A stretch of DNA of 64,000 nucleotides from the NCBI GenBank assembly GCA_036702865.1, contig DATNQD010000074.1:1-64000 (forward strand), given 5' to 3'. The notes beneath the pieces were generated by a model, which searched no databases, was not told where the DNA came from, and was given only the letters and a program-made list of their open reading frames with translations. Source of the stretch: Trichocoleus sp. (GTDB taxonomy: Bacteria > Cyanobacteriota > Cyanobacteriia > Elainellales > Elainellaceae). Shown here piece by piece: positions 53,038 through 63,364 of this stretch. A program made the position numbers and the translations under genes. Position 1 is the stretch's first letter, and every line of letters starts with the position of its first letter.

Positions 53038-56000
53038 CAACCGTTGATTTTTTGGCATATCTGCAAAGCTTGGAAATTCAGCTTGTAATTGAGGACGATC
53101 GCCTGCGCTGCATTGCCCCAGCCGGAGTATTAACGCCTGAATTGCGGGCTGTTTTAGCCGATCGCAAAACGGAGCTACTGGCGTTTCTGCAACCCACACA
53201 ATCGCAGACTGCCGAGCTTTCACTCAAACCCACTCCGCGAGAACCTCATCTCCCCCTATCCTTTGCCCAACAGCGATTGTGGTTTCTGCACCAGCTTACT
53301 CCTGACAATCCTTTTTACAATATTCCAGCCGCGATTCGGTTACGGGGAGAATTAGACATTGCCGCACTAGAGCGATCGTTTAACGAAATCGTGCGTCGCC
53401 ATGAAGCACTCAGAACCAATTTTGGGCAAATCAATCAACAACCCGTTCAAAAGATTATCCCTGAAGCGTCTTTTTCTTTACCTGTTATTGATCTGCAATC
53501 GGTTCCAGAGCAAGATCGGGAGGGAATGACCAAACATTTGAGTACAGCCGAAGCTCGACGTTCTTTTGATCTTTCAGCTGATCCATTACTTCGGGTCTGC
53601 TTATTGCAGTTCAGCGCCACGGACTTTGTTTTGCTGTTGACTTTGCATCATATCGTTGCTGATGGCTGGTCGCTTGGTGTTTTAATTCGAGAACTCACTG
53701 TTCTTTACACCGCTTCCATTCAAGGAACGCCTGCCTCATTACCAACCTTACCCATTCAATATGCCGATTTTGCAGCATGGCAGCGGCAATGGTTGCAAGG
53801 GGAAGTGCTAACCGAACAACTCGCTTACTGGCGCAATCAGCTCCATGAAATGCCTGGCTTGGATTTGCCCTGCGATCGTCCTCGTCCAGCCATGCCCTCT
53901 TATCGCGGCGCAACAGAACCCATCCAGCTCTCTCATGATTTAACTGTGGCACTGGAGGCACTCAGCCAGCAAGAAAATGTTTCGCTGTTCATGACGCTTC
54001 TGGCAGCCTTTCAAACCCTGCTCTATCGCCATACCGGGCAGGAAGATATCACCGTTGGTTCCCCGATCGCCAATCGACATCACAGCGAATTGGAAGGATT
54101 AATTGGGTTCTTTGTCAACAGCCTGACGATGCGAACTGATCTCTCTGGCAATCCCACCTTTCGATCGCTCTTGCAGCGAGTCCGAGAAGTGGCGTTAGGC
54201 GCTTATGCTCATCAAGATTTACCGTTTGAAAAGCTAGTTGAAGAACTTGATCCCGAACGAGACTTAAGCCGGAATCCTTTATTTCAAGTCGTATTTGCGC
54301 TACAAAACGCGCCGATCGAACCCTTGGAGCTTCCCGGACTGCGGCTGGAGCCATTACCGTTTGATGCTGGAACCGTCCGGTTTGATCTGGAGTTTCATTT
54401 GTGGGAGCGACATCACGGTTTGAGCCAGCTTTGGCAAACGGAATCTGAGGGGCTGAGCGGCTTTGTTGCCTACAGCACTGACCTATTCGATCGCTCAACC
54501 ATTGTCAGAATGCTGGAGCAGTTTCAAACACTGTTAGCCGGAATTGTGATTCAGCCCGATACTCGGTTAAGCGATCTGCCGCTGCTCACTGCCCAAAACT
54601 ATCAGCAAATTCTGGTGGATTGGAACCAGACGCAGGTTGCCTATAATCGCCATCTCTGTTTCCATCAATGGTTTGAAGCGCAGGTCGAGCAGTTTCCGGA
54701 TGAAATCGCGGTTGTGGATGGGCAGGAGCAGATCACTTACGCCGAACTGAACCAACGCGCAAACCAACTTGCCCATTTCCTACAGCAGCTTGGCGTCCAT
54801 GCCGATCGCCTGGTGGGGCTTTGTGTTGACCGATCGCTAGAAATGACCGTCGGGATTCTGGGAATTCTGAAAGCGGGTGGTGCTTATGTTCCCATTGATC
54901 CAAATTATCCGCTCGATCGAATTCAGTTTATCTTAGCGGATACTAAAGTTTCGATTGTGCTGACGCAATCCTGGTTATCCCAAAAATTATCAGCTTGTTC
55001 AATTTCGCTCATTTATTTGGACGATCGATCGATTCTGCAAAATCAATCCAAGACAACGCCCAAGAGTACGGTTCAGTCAGGCCATTTAGCTTATGCCATT
55101 TATACCTCTGGCTCAACTGGTACACCTAAAGGAGTTTTAATTCAGCATCGTGGACTCTGTAATGTTGTTGTCGGTCAGCAACATCTGTTTCACCTGAAGC
55201 CAGGAAGCCGAATTTTACAGTTTAGCTCCCTCAGTTTTGACGCTTCTGTTTTTGAAATCGCAATGGCGTTTGGCTCAGGTGGAACACTGTATATTGTCCC
55301 TGATTCGATCCGCACATCCCCTCCTGCATTAGCGCAGTTTCTCCGAGACAGGGCAATTACTCACGCCATCCTGCCGCCTGCGGTTTTAGCTCTGATGCCA
55401 GAGGCTCATTTACCCACACTTCAAACGCTGGTTGCTGGTGGAGAAGCCTGTTCTCAGGAAGTTGTGGATCGTTGGGCAGTCGATCGACAATTCTGGAATG
55501 CTTATGGTCCAACGGAAGCCACCATTTGGGCAACTGCAGCGCGATTAACAGCAGGAAATCCGATCACGATCGGTCGTCCGGTTGCCAATACGAAAGTCTA
55601 TCTTTTAGATGCTCATCTACAGCCCGTATCGGTTGGGGTGACGGGTGAGTTATACATTGCAGGGGATGGAGTTGCGCGAGGTTATTTACACCGTCCTGAA
55701 TTAACTCAGGAACGATTTATCAACAATCCTTTTGACAACGCATCTTGTTATCCGAAGCTCTATAAAACGGGTGATTCAGCTCGCTATCGATCAGATGGCA
55801 GCATCGAATTTTTGGGTCGGGTTGATCATCAGATTAAAATTCGCGGCTTTCGGATTGAGCCAGGCGAAATTGACGTTGTCCTCAGCCAGCATCCGCTCGT
55901 TCAAACTGCAATAACGATCGCCCATCCCCCTGACAGCGCCGATCGCCAGTTAGTGACTTATTTGACGCTCAGTGCTGCTGCTGATACTCAAATGCTGAAA

Positions 56001-57710
56001 CCCTCCTTTCAGAACCAGCACATTGAACATTGGCGAACACTGTATGACCAAACTTATCAACAAGCCAGCGCTGACCCCCGGTTTGATACAACAGGATGGA
56101 ATCGCAGTGATACAGGTCAACCAATTCCGATCGAGCAAATGCAGGAGTGGGTGAACGATCGGGTGCAAACCATTCTGCAATTGAGTCCTCAATCTGTGCT
56201 TGAAATCGGCTGCGGCACAGGGCTATTGCTGTTTCAAATTGCACCACACTGTCAGAAATATTGGGCAACTGATTTTTCAACTGCTTCTCTCGATCGCATT
56301 CAAGCGTTCGTCGCTCCACCATCACCTGAAGCATTACCTCAAGTCAAATTGCTGGCTCAAACCGCGATCGACTTTAGCCAGATTCCCGCTGCTGCCTTTG
56401 ATACTGTCATTCTCAACTCAATTGTGCAGTATTTTCCCAGCCTCGACTATTTGTCCCAGGTGATTGCAGGCTCAACCCAAACCATTCTGCCAAACGGCGT
56501 CCTTTTCATTGGAGATGTTCGGAGTCTACCGCTTTTATCAGCGTTTCACACCTCGGTACAGTTTCACCAAGCCAGCGCCACGCTAGACCGATCGCAGCTT
56601 CAGCATCAGATCCAGAGAGCGATGTTTGAAGAGACAGAATTAGTGATCGACCCGGCGTTTTTTGCCGCTTTGCCTGAACAATTTCCGCAAATTCATCACG
56701 TTCAAATTCAGCTCCTGCAAGGACGATCGCCCAACGAGATGAACCAGTTTCGCTACAATGTGCTGCTTCATTTTGATCCCGCTCTCCCGCGAATGGCTGC
56801 TGATCAAGTCGATTGGATCAACTGGACAAATCAAATGACAGTCGCCAGCATTCGTCAACGTTTGGCTGAAGCACGACCTGAAATTTTGGGGATTACAAAT
56901 ATTCCCAATGCGCGCATCGCCTCTGCAATCCAGCTAACAAAATGGCTGTCTTCTGCCACTGCTCCCAAAACCGTTGGGCGAATGCGTGAAGCCTTAGAAT
57001 CGCTGTCATTCAACGCCATTGAACCACAGGACTGGTGGGATTTAGCCGCAGAACAGTCTTACCGGGTTGAGGTTTGTTGGTCGCCGTTGCATCCTGGTCA
57101 TTATGATGTTTGCCTGATTCGTGCTGATGTTCCAACTCAAGTGGTGATGCCCTTTCTGGAAGCGGCGCGATCGCAGTCCTGCCAGCATTACAGCAACCGA
57201 CCGCTACAGGCAGAATTTGTTCGCCAATGGATTCCCCAACTCCGAACAGATCTGGCGCAAAAATTACCCGATTACATGATTCCTGCCCTCTTTATCATCC
57301 TGGAAACGCTGCCGCTCACCCGTCACGGCAAAATCGATCGCCTCGCCCTACCATCCCCCGATGGCTTAAAGCTGACCAGTACCTATACTGCCCCTCGATC
57401 GCCTACGGAGGAAGCCCTGGTGAAGATTTGGATGGATTTGTTGCGGCTCAAACAAGTTGGGATTCACGACAATTTTTTTGAGCTGGGCGGACATTCCCTC
57501 TTAGCGACTCAGTTGGCTTCACGAATCCGCGATACTTTTAGCATTGAGATTCCCTTGCGAACCCTGTTTGAGTCACCCACAATTCTGCAACTGGCAAGCG
57601 TGATTGATGCCATACAAATCAGCCATGTTTCAGCCGCCGCTCCTGCCCTTGTCCCGCTCGATCGAACCTCCCGTCGCAGGTTGCGATCCTCGATCCAGTC
57701 GGCAGAATAA
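53034..57710 (+). CDS. NRPS module 2: docking-C-A(N-methyltransferase)-PCP
   Basis: About 1558 residues from GTG 53034, which overlaps the module-1 stop. Residues 1-55 (VDFLAYLQSLEIQLVIEDDR and LTPELRAVLADRKTELLAFL) are a TubC-type docking domain that joins the previous synthetase. The C domain has HHIVADGWSLGV near 203. The A domain has YTSGSTGTPKGVL near 688 and YGPTEATIW. Between A8 (about 930) and A10 (about 1415) a methyltransferase is inserted, with LEIGCGTGLLLFQIAP near 1056, giving an N-methylated residue. The carrier has FFELGGHSLLATQL near 1480. I read the code as DAFIVGAIWK, which matches no code I recall, so the amino acid is unresolved. Confidence 0.93.
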   Translation: MTTVDFLAYLQSLEIQLVIEDDRLRCIAPAGVLTPELRAVLADRKTELLAFLQPTQSQTAELSLKPTPREPHLPLSFAQQRLWFLHQLTPDNPFYNIPAAIRLRGELDIAALERSFNEIVRRHEALRTNFGQINQQPVQKIIPEASFSLPVIDLQSVPEQDREGMTKHLSTAEARRSFDLSADPLLRVCLLQFSATDFVLLLTLHHIVADGWSLGVLIRELTVLYTASIQGTPASLPTLPIQYADFAAWQRQWLQGEVLTEQLAYWRNQLHEMPGLDLPCDRPRPAMPSYRGATEPIQLSHDLTVALEALSQQENVSLFMTLLAAFQTLLYRHTGQEDITVGSPIANRHHSELEGLIGFFVNSLTMRTDLSGNPTFRSLLQRVREVALGAYAHQDLPFEKLVEELDPERDLSRNPLFQVVFALQNAPIEPLELPGLRLEPLPFDAGTVRFDLEFHLWERHHGLSQLWQTESEGLSGFVAYSTDLFDRSTIVRMLEQFQTLLAGIVIQPDTRLSDLPLLTAQNYQQILVDWNQTQVAYNRHLCFHQWFEAQVEQFPDEIAVVDGQEQITYAELNQRANQLAHFLQQLGVHADRLVGLCVDRSLEMTVGILGILKAGGAYVPIDPNYPLDRIQFILADTKVSIVLTQSWLSQKLSACSISLIYLDDRSILQNQSKTTPKSTVQSGHLAYAIYTSGSTGTPKGVLIQHRGLCNVVVGQQHLFHLKPGSRILQFSSLSFDASVFEIAMAFGSGGTLYIVPDSIRTSPPALAQFLRDRAITHAILPPAVLALMPEAHLPTLQTLVAGGEACSQEVVDRWAVDRQFWNAYGPTEATIWATAARLTAGNPITIGRPVANTKVYLLDAHLQPVSVGVTGELYIAGDGVARGYLHRPELTQERFINNPFDNASCYPKLYKTGDSARYRSDGSIEFLGRVDHQIKIRGFRIEPGEIDVVLSQHPLVQTAITIAHPPDSADRQLVTYLTLSAAADTQMLKPSFQNQHIEHWRTLYDQTYQQASADPRFDTTGWNRSDTGQPIPIEQMQEWVNDRVQTILQLSPQSVLEIGCGTGLLLFQIAPHCQKYWATDFSTASLDRIQAFVAPPSPEALPQVKLLAQTAIDFSQIPAAAFDTVILNSIVQYFPSLDYLSQVIAGSTQTILPNGVLFIGDVRSLPLLSAFHTSVQFHQASATLDRSQLQHQIQRAMFEETELVIDPAFFAALPEQFPQIHHVQIQLLQGRSPNEMNQFRYNVLLHFDPALPRMAADQVDWINWTNQMTVASIRQRLAEARPEILGITNIPNARIASAIQLTKWLSSATAPKTVGRMREALESLSFNAIEPQDWWDLAAEQSYRVEVCWSPLHPGHYDVCLIRADVPTQVVMPFLEAARSQSCQHYSNRPLQAEFVRQWIPQLRTDLAQKLPDYMIPALFIILETLPLTRHGKIDRLALPSPDGLKLTSTYTAPRSPTEEALVKIWMDLLRLKQVGIHDNFFELGGHSLLATQLASRIRDTFSIEIPLRTLFESPTILQLASVIDAIQISHVSAAAPALVPLDRTSRRRLRSSIQSAE

Positions 57711-57721
57711 GCAGAGGCGCT

Positions 57722-60700
57722 ATGACTTCCATCATTCACACTCCAGAGCAGGGCGATCGATTTGAAGAGGTTTTTCTGTTTCCGGCATCCTTCGCCCAAC
57801 AGCGACTGTGGTTTCTGCATCAACTTGTTCCAGATAGCCCTTTCTACAACGTTGTGGCAGGGATCAGGCTCGAAGGACAGCTCGATCGGTCTGCACTACA
57901 GCAAGCAATCCAGGCGATTGTCGATCGGCATGAGTCACTACGAACCACCTTCACTGTAATTGAGGGTGAATTAACGCAAGCCATTTCGCCAGAAGTCGAG
58001 ATCTGTATTTCAATCATTGATTTACAAACGATGTCGGGTGATCTTGAAGCGATCGTCCAACAGTTAGCCCAGCAGGAAGCAAAACGTTCTTTTGATCTCA
58101 GTCAAGACTTTCCGTTTCGTGTCACCTTATTTCAGCTCAGTCCTACTCAAGCCGTTCTCTTATTTGTGCTCCATCACATCATTACCGATGGTTGGTCAAT
58201 GGGAATTTTGGTGCGAGAACTGAGTGCGCTTTATGCCGCTTTTCGCCAAAATCAATCTGCTGCTCTCGCTCCCTTAGCAATTCAGTATGCCGACTTCGCG
58301 CAATGGCAAAGAGACTGGCTACAGGGTGACGTGCTGGAAACCCAAATCACCTATTGGCGGCAGCATCTCCAGGAACTTCCCGTACTAGAACTGCCGTTTG
58401 ATCGCCCCCGCTCCGCCCGTCAAACCTATCAAGGCGCGACCCAATCGATCGCTTTTTCTCCCACCTTAACTCAAGCATTAATCGCCCTCAGTCACCGGGA
58501 AAATGTTTCGCTGTTCATGGTGGTTCTGGCAGCATTTCAGACCTTACTCTATCGCTACTCTGGGCAAGAGAAGATTGTCATTGGCACACCGATCGCCAAT
58601 CGGCATCGCAGTGAGTTAGAAGGGGTAATCGGCTTTTTTGTGAATAGTTTGGTGTTGCAAACTGACCTTTCAGAAAACCTCACTTTTCGAGAACTGTTGC
58701 AGCGAGTTCGGGAAGTTGCATTCGGCGCTTATGCGCATCAAGACCTCCCTTTTGAACAACTCGTCCAGGAGCTACAGCCACAGCGAGACCTGAGCCACCA
58801 TCCGCTCTTTCAAGTCGCACTTGCCCTCCAAAACACCCACTTTGATCCGTTTGAGCTACCCGGATTAAACGCCAGCCAGTTCGAGCTTGATCTGAACACA
58901 ACCCGGCTCGATCTGGAGTTTCATCTGTGGCAAACTTCAGACCAGTTACAGGGACAGATCACCTACAGCACTGATTTATTTAATGCAGATACGATCGCCC
59001 GGATGCTGACTCACTTTCAAACCATTCTGGAAGGTATTGTTAGCCAACCCGATCAGCGACTTGCAACCTTACCGATTCTGACTTTAGCCGAACAACAGCA
59101 ATTGCTTGTCACCTGGCAACAACCCCATCAGCCGCTACCTGCCATTTCCGGAATTCATCATTTATTCGAGCAGCAAGCCGCCCAAACCCCAGAGGCGATC
59201 GCCATTATTGATGAAGACCAGCAACTCAGCTATCGGGCATTAAATCAGCGCAGTAATCAACTGGCTCACTTTCTGCGGCAAGGGGGAATTGGTGCTGAGC
59301 AATTTGTTGGTATTGCAGTTGGACGATCGATCGACATGATTGTTGCCCTATTGGGCGTTTTGAAGGCAGGCGCAGCTTATCTGCCCCTAGACCCAACGCT
59401 ACCCCAGGCACGATTGAGATTCATGTGTCAGGATGCAGGAATTTCGCTGCTGCTCACCCAGCAACAGTGGCTATCTCAATTCACGCAGTCTGACTTCTCG
59501 CCTACATACCCCATTCTTTGTCTTGAGCAAGCCTGGAATTCGATCGCGCAGTACAGCCCACAAAACCCGGTTCATTCCGTTAAACCAACCGACTTAGCCT
59601 ATGTAATTTACACTTCAGGTTCAACAGGGCAACCAAAACCCGTTTTAATTGAGCATCATGGCTTATGTAATTTGGCATCTGCCCAACGTCAAATTTTTAA
59701 TCCTCAATCTAGCGATCGGATTCTCCAGTTTGCTTCTTTCAGCTTTGACGCAGCCATCTTCGAGATCATCATGGCGCTGCAAGTTGGGGCAACTCTTTAT
59801 TTGGTTCGCGCAGATTCTCTCGTTGGCGCTCGTCTCGTTCACCTGCTGTGCGATCGAGGCATCACCTTTGTGACGCTACCTCCATCCCTATTGCGGCTTT
59901 TACCCGTCGATCAGTTACCGCAGCTAAAAACAATTATTAGTGCCGGAGAAGCTTGCTCCTCTGAGCTTGTAGGACGCTGGACAACGGGCGATCGGCGCTT
60001 CTTCAATGCTTATGGCCCGACTGAAGCAACCGTTTGGTCTACTGTCGCGGAATTACAGCCTACTCACATTGCTCCAACGTTGGGAATAGCCATTGCAAAT
60101 ACTCAACTTTATGTTTTGGATCAATGGCTTCAGCCTGTGCCGATCGGAATTCCAGGAGAACTTTATATTGGTGGGGCAGGCGTAGCACGGGGATATCTCA
60201 AACGTCCGCAATTAACTGCTGAACGGTTTATTCCCAATCCTTTCACTCACGACTCAACCCGGTTATTCAAGACAGGCGATCAAGTGCGCTATCGATCGGA
60301 CGGCAGCCTGGAATTCTTGGGTCGGATGGATCAGCAGATTAAGATTCGCGGCTATCGGATTGAGTGTGGTGAAATTGAGACGATTCTCAACCAACATGAT
60401 TCTATTCAAGCGGCTGCAATTGTGCTCGATGACAGCACCGAACATCAGCGCCTCGTTGCCTATGTGGTTTTACAAGCACAGCATTCGCTGAATCCCACAG
60501 CGCTACGTCATTTCCTGCAGCAAACACTGCCGACCTACATGATTCCCGCCGTCTTCATCCCGATCGAGGCGCTACCCCTCACTGCCAATGGTAAAGTCGA
60601 TCGCGCTGCCCTCCGCAAGACCGCTCATTCGCTTCCCGTTCAGCCCTTCATGCCACCCCGCACCCCAACTGAAAAAAAACTGGCGCGAATCTGGATGCAG

Positions 60701-61780
60701 CTTCTCGAACGGGAGCAAATTAGCTTGCAGGATCACTTTTTTGAGCAGGGTGGAGATTCCCTATTAGCAGCGCAATTGATCGAGCAAATCCAGCAGCAGT
60801 TTCAGCAAAACTTTCCGCTCTCGACACTGTTTATGGCTCCGACGATCGCCCAATTTGCTGCCCTGATCGATCAATCCCATTCTCAGCAAGCCGCTCTCTC
60901 CTGGTCGCCTCTCGTGCCGCTAAAAGCCAGCCGTTCTGAGCGATCGTTTTTCTGTGTGCATCCCGTTTTTGGTGTGGTTCTGCCATACACTGAACTAGCG
61001 CGCCAGCTCAATCCAGATCAGCCTTTTTATGGAATTCAACCGTTTGGGCTATCAAGCAATCATTCGGCGCATCGCAGCATTCCTGACATGGCAGCCGCCT
61101 ATATTCAAGCCATTCAAACCGTTCAGCCTGAATCACCTTATTTATTAGGTGGATGGTCGTTTGGTGGGCTAGTTGCTTTTGAGATGGCACAACAGCTACA
61201 GCAAGCAGGGCATGAAGTGGCATTACTGGCAATTTTTGATACGATCGCTCCCATTCCCGCAAGCCAACCTTCCCGCTTCACAGTAATTCAATTTTTGGTG
61301 AAAACTGTGCTGCAATCGATTTTTCCATTTTTATGGGATTATCTTTCACTCTTGCGTTCACAACACCGATCGCGATCGACTCACTTCCATACCAAAAAAT
61401 CGACTTATGTTTCCTGGTTTTCTCGCTGGCAATGGGCAACGATCGCGAACCTTTTGCCGCAGGAGTCTCGGCTTCGACTACTCGATGAGATCACCCTCCT
61501 ACCCATGCTCCGCGTCTTCCAGTGCAATAGCCGAGCCGTTCAGCAATATAAACCCAGCGTCTATTCTGGCAAAATTACTTTGTTTAAAGCAGCCGAGGCT
61601 GCCGAGTCACAGCAAGACCCAACGCTAGGCTGGAATCAACTGACCACTGAACCCGTTGAGGTGCATCAGATTCCTGGCAATCACTTGACGCTGCTGAGAA
61701 AACCCCACGTTCAAGAATTCGCGGCACAGCTACAGCACTGCATTGATCGCACCATTTCATCGCAACATTCACATCAATGA
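57722..61780 (+). CDS. NRPS module 3: C-A-PCP-thioesterase (release module)
   Basis: 1352 residues. A C domain has HHIITDGWSMG near 150, an A domain YTSGSTGQPKPVL near 628, YGPTEATVW and NGKVDRAALR, a carrier FFEQGGDSLLAAQL near 1007, and a type-I thioesterase (1070-1352) has FCVHPVFGVV, GGWSFGGLVAFEMA near 1142 with the nucleophile serine and the histidine in GNHLTLLRKP. I read the code as DAFTIAAVWK, close to phenylalanine-type codes (DAWTIAAICK or DAWTIAAVCK), so an aromatic residue is my best guess. Its N-terminus (FLFPASFAQQRLWFL) is almost the same as that of module 1, which suggests duplication of the condensation domain. It starts 11 bases after module 2. Confidence 0.93.
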   Translation: MTSIIHTPEQGDRFEEVFLFPASFAQQRLWFLHQLVPDSPFYNVVAGIRLEGQLDRSALQQAIQAIVDRHESLRTTFTVIEGELTQAISPEVEICISIIDLQTMSGDLEAIVQQLAQQEAKRSFDLSQDFPFRVTLFQLSPTQAVLLFVLHHIITDGWSMGILVRELSALYAAFRQNQSAALAPLAIQYADFAQWQRDWLQGDVLETQITYWRQHLQELPVLELPFDRPRSARQTYQGATQSIAFSPTLTQALIALSHRENVSLFMVVLAAFQTLLYRYSGQEKIVIGTPIANRHRSELEGVIGFFVNSLVLQTDLSENLTFRELLQRVREVAFGAYAHQDLPFEQLVQELQPQRDLSHHPLFQVALALQNTHFDPFELPGLNASQFELDLNTTRLDLEFHLWQTSDQLQGQITYSTDLFNADTIARMLTHFQTILEGIVSQPDQRLATLPILTLAEQQQLLVTWQQPHQPLPAISGIHHLFEQQAAQTPEAIAIIDEDQQLSYRALNQRSNQLAHFLRQGGIGAEQFVGIAVGRSIDMIVALLGVLKAGAAYLPLDPTLPQARLRFMCQDAGISLLLTQQQWLSQFTQSDFSPTYPILCLEQAWNSIAQYSPQNPVHSVKPTDLAYVIYTSGSTGQPKPVLIEHHGLCNLASAQRQIFNPQSSDRILQFASFSFDAAIFEIIMALQVGATLYLVRADSLVGARLVHLLCDRGITFVTLPPSLLRLLPVDQLPQLKTIISAGEACSSELVGRWTTGDRRFFNAYGPTEATVWSTVAELQPTHIAPTLGIAIANTQLYVLDQWLQPVPIGIPGELYIGGAGVARGYLKRPQLTAERFIPNPFTHDSTRLFKTGDQVRYRSDGSLEFLGRMDQQIKIRGYRIECGEIETILNQHDSIQAAAIVLDDSTEHQRLVAYVVLQAQHSLNPTALRHFLQQTLPTYMIPAVFIPIEALPLTANGKVDRAALRKTAHSLPVQPFMPPRTPTEKKLARIWMQLLEREQISLQDHFFEQGGDSLLAAQLIEQIQQQFQQNFPLSTLFMAPTIAQFAALIDQSHSQQAALSWSPLVPLKASRSERSFFCVHPVFGVVLPYTELARQLNPDQPFYGIQPFGLSSNHSAHRSIPDMAAAYIQAIQTVQPESPYLLGGWSFGGLVAFEMAQQLQQAGHEVALLAIFDTIAPIPASQPSRFTVIQFLVKTVLQSIFPFLWDYLSLLRSQHRSRSTHFHTKKSTYVSWFSRWQWATIANLLPQESRLRLLDEITLLPMLRVFQCNSRAVQQYKPSVYSGKITLFKAAEAAESQQDPTLGWNQLTTEPVEVHQIPGNHLTLLRKPHVQEFAAQLQHCIDRTISSQHSHQ

Positions 61781-62008
61781 ACCGTTGTTCGTTTCAACGG
61801 ATGAGCTACCCCTAAACTCCTTTAAATTCCTTTGCATAAGGGAACTGTGAGCCATTCGTTTCCGTCCTCTCGAGGAGAGCTAGAGGAGAGAAGGGTGAGC
61901 ATTGCATAGGCTTACTGTTTCCTTCCTGCAACCTGTCACCTGCCTTAAATTTCCGAAATAGCGCTCGTTCTGTTGTATTTCATTACTGCTTCACCTCAAA
62001 CATTACGT

Positions 62009-62602
62009 ATGCAACTACAGCAAATTCACCTTCCTCATCAAAATCTTGCAATTAAAACGCTTTTATTAGGACTTACCTTCCTGTTAAGCTCAAATCCATC
62101 GCCTGTAGAGGCAGGCCAAACAATAAACACCGCCTTCGCTCCATCGCTAGTGGCTCAAACAACCCCCAGTTCAACGGCTCGCCAGCGCCTTGTTCAGGTC
62201 TTTTTTCCTCGCTTTCCTCAAGCAGGCAATGATTTTACACAGGTGGCTCCTGTTAGGCGATCGACCTCATCCAGTAGCGTGGCACGTTTTGCGATCGAAC
62301 AACTAATTGCCGGACCCACAACCGCTGAACAACAGCAGGGATTGCGACCTGTCATTCGCTTGAGCGGAGCCTCAAATTGCAGCAGCAACTTTACACTGAA
62401 TCTGGCGAACCAAACTGCTCAACTCAAGTTTTGTCGGCAAGTTGTTTCGGGTGGCATTGGAGATGATGCGCGGGCAAAAAGCGCGATCGAAGCAACCCTG
62501 AAGCAGTTTGCATCAATTCAGCGAGTCATCATTCTCAACGCAGATGGCAGTTGCTTTGGGGATCAGAGTGGCGAAAATCGCTGTCTTCGATCGGCTCAGT
62601 AA
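62009..62602 (+). CDS. Exported GerMN-domain protein
   Basis: The 197-residue protein has an N-terminal signal anchor (LAIKTLLLGLTFLLSS) and a GerMN domain in the rest: RLVQVFFPRF near 62, VARFAIEQLIAGPTTAEQQQ near 88, and FTLNLANQTAQLKFCRQVVS near 125. Four cysteines may form disulfides. In Bacillus GerM takes part in spore envelope assembly; cyanobacterial members are probably cell-wall-related. Start at ATG 62009; the longer frame from 61973 is also possible. Confidence 0.82.
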   Translation: MQLQQIHLPHQNLAIKTLLLGLTFLLSSNPSPVEAGQTINTAFAPSLVAQTTPSSTARQRLVQVFFPRFPQAGNDFTQVAPVRRSTSSSSVARFAIEQLIAGPTTAEQQQGLRPVIRLSGASNCSSNFTLNLANQTAQLKFCRQVVSGGIGDDARAKSAIEATLKQFASIQRVIILNADGSCFGDQSGENRCLRSAQ

Positions 62603-62605
62603 TCT

Positions 62606-63364
62606 TCATTCCAGTCGCTCAAGGGTGCGAGCCTGAGTTCGACGCAAGCCCAACAAAATCACTAGCCCGATCGCACTGACAATCGCTGTACCGCTGATTG
62701 CGGGGTTGCCAAACTGCCGGACTGCAACGGCGACATAAGCCCAAACGAATACGAGCGTAAAGGCAATATCGGCTCGTTTGAACGCGACGATCGCTCCCAA
62801 AACAGCTCCGACAATCAGCATAATCACTGTCCAACCCGTATCGCCAATTCCCCATCCATTCCAGCCTGCTGCATAAAGCGCAGAGGCAATATTAACGATC
62901 GTTGCAACTGAAATCCAGCTGAGGTAAATACTAAAGGGGATCTGCGCCATCCATCGTCGATCGCGTGAGGCTGACGTTTTGCCAATTTCCAGTTGCAGGT
63001 AAGCTCCAATTAATGACAACAGAATGATCAGCATCGCCAGCACTGAAACAGCAAACAAACGAAGCGTGAAGAGATAGATCCAGGCAATTTGCGCCAAGCA
63101 AGCTACGATGAGCAAAAGGTTTACGCGCCGAATCATCGGATTTTGACGTTGAGCGGGTCGTAATTGATAAACTCCATAGGCAATTAATCCGAGATAAATG
63201 ATGCCCCAAATTGCAAAGGCATAATTTGCAGGTGTAATCTGTACACCCTGAAGAATTGTGTTTGCAATCTCGCCTACGTTTAATCCCTGAGGCGGGAAGA
63301 AATTGGACAGGCTATTCACAATCAGCGTTCCGAGAATCGCGACTAGGGTTACAATCGGCAGCAT
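62606..63364 (-). CDS. TspO/MBR-like tryptophan-rich membrane protein
   Basis: The 252-residue protein has seven or eight predicted helices, more than the usual five of TspO. PANYAFAIWGIIYLGLIAYG near residue 46 is the tryptophan-rich family motif, and AGWNGWGIGDTGW near 165 matches the later aromatic loop. TspO proteins bind tetrapyrroles or related ligands. It converges with the GerMN gene with 3 bases between stops. Confidence 0.72.
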   Translation of the reverse strand: MLPIVTLVAILGTLIVNSLSNFFPPQGLNVGEIANTILQGVQITPANYAFAIWGIIYLGLIAYGVYQLRPAQRQNPMIRRVNLLLIVACLAQIAWIYLFTLRLFAVSVLAMLIILLSLIGAYLQLEIGKTSASRDRRWMAQIPFSIYLSWISVATIVNIASALYAAGWNGWGIGDTGWTVIMLIVGAVLGAIVAFKRADIAFTLVFVWAYVAVAVRQFGNPAISGTAIVSAIGLVILLGLRRTQARTLERLE

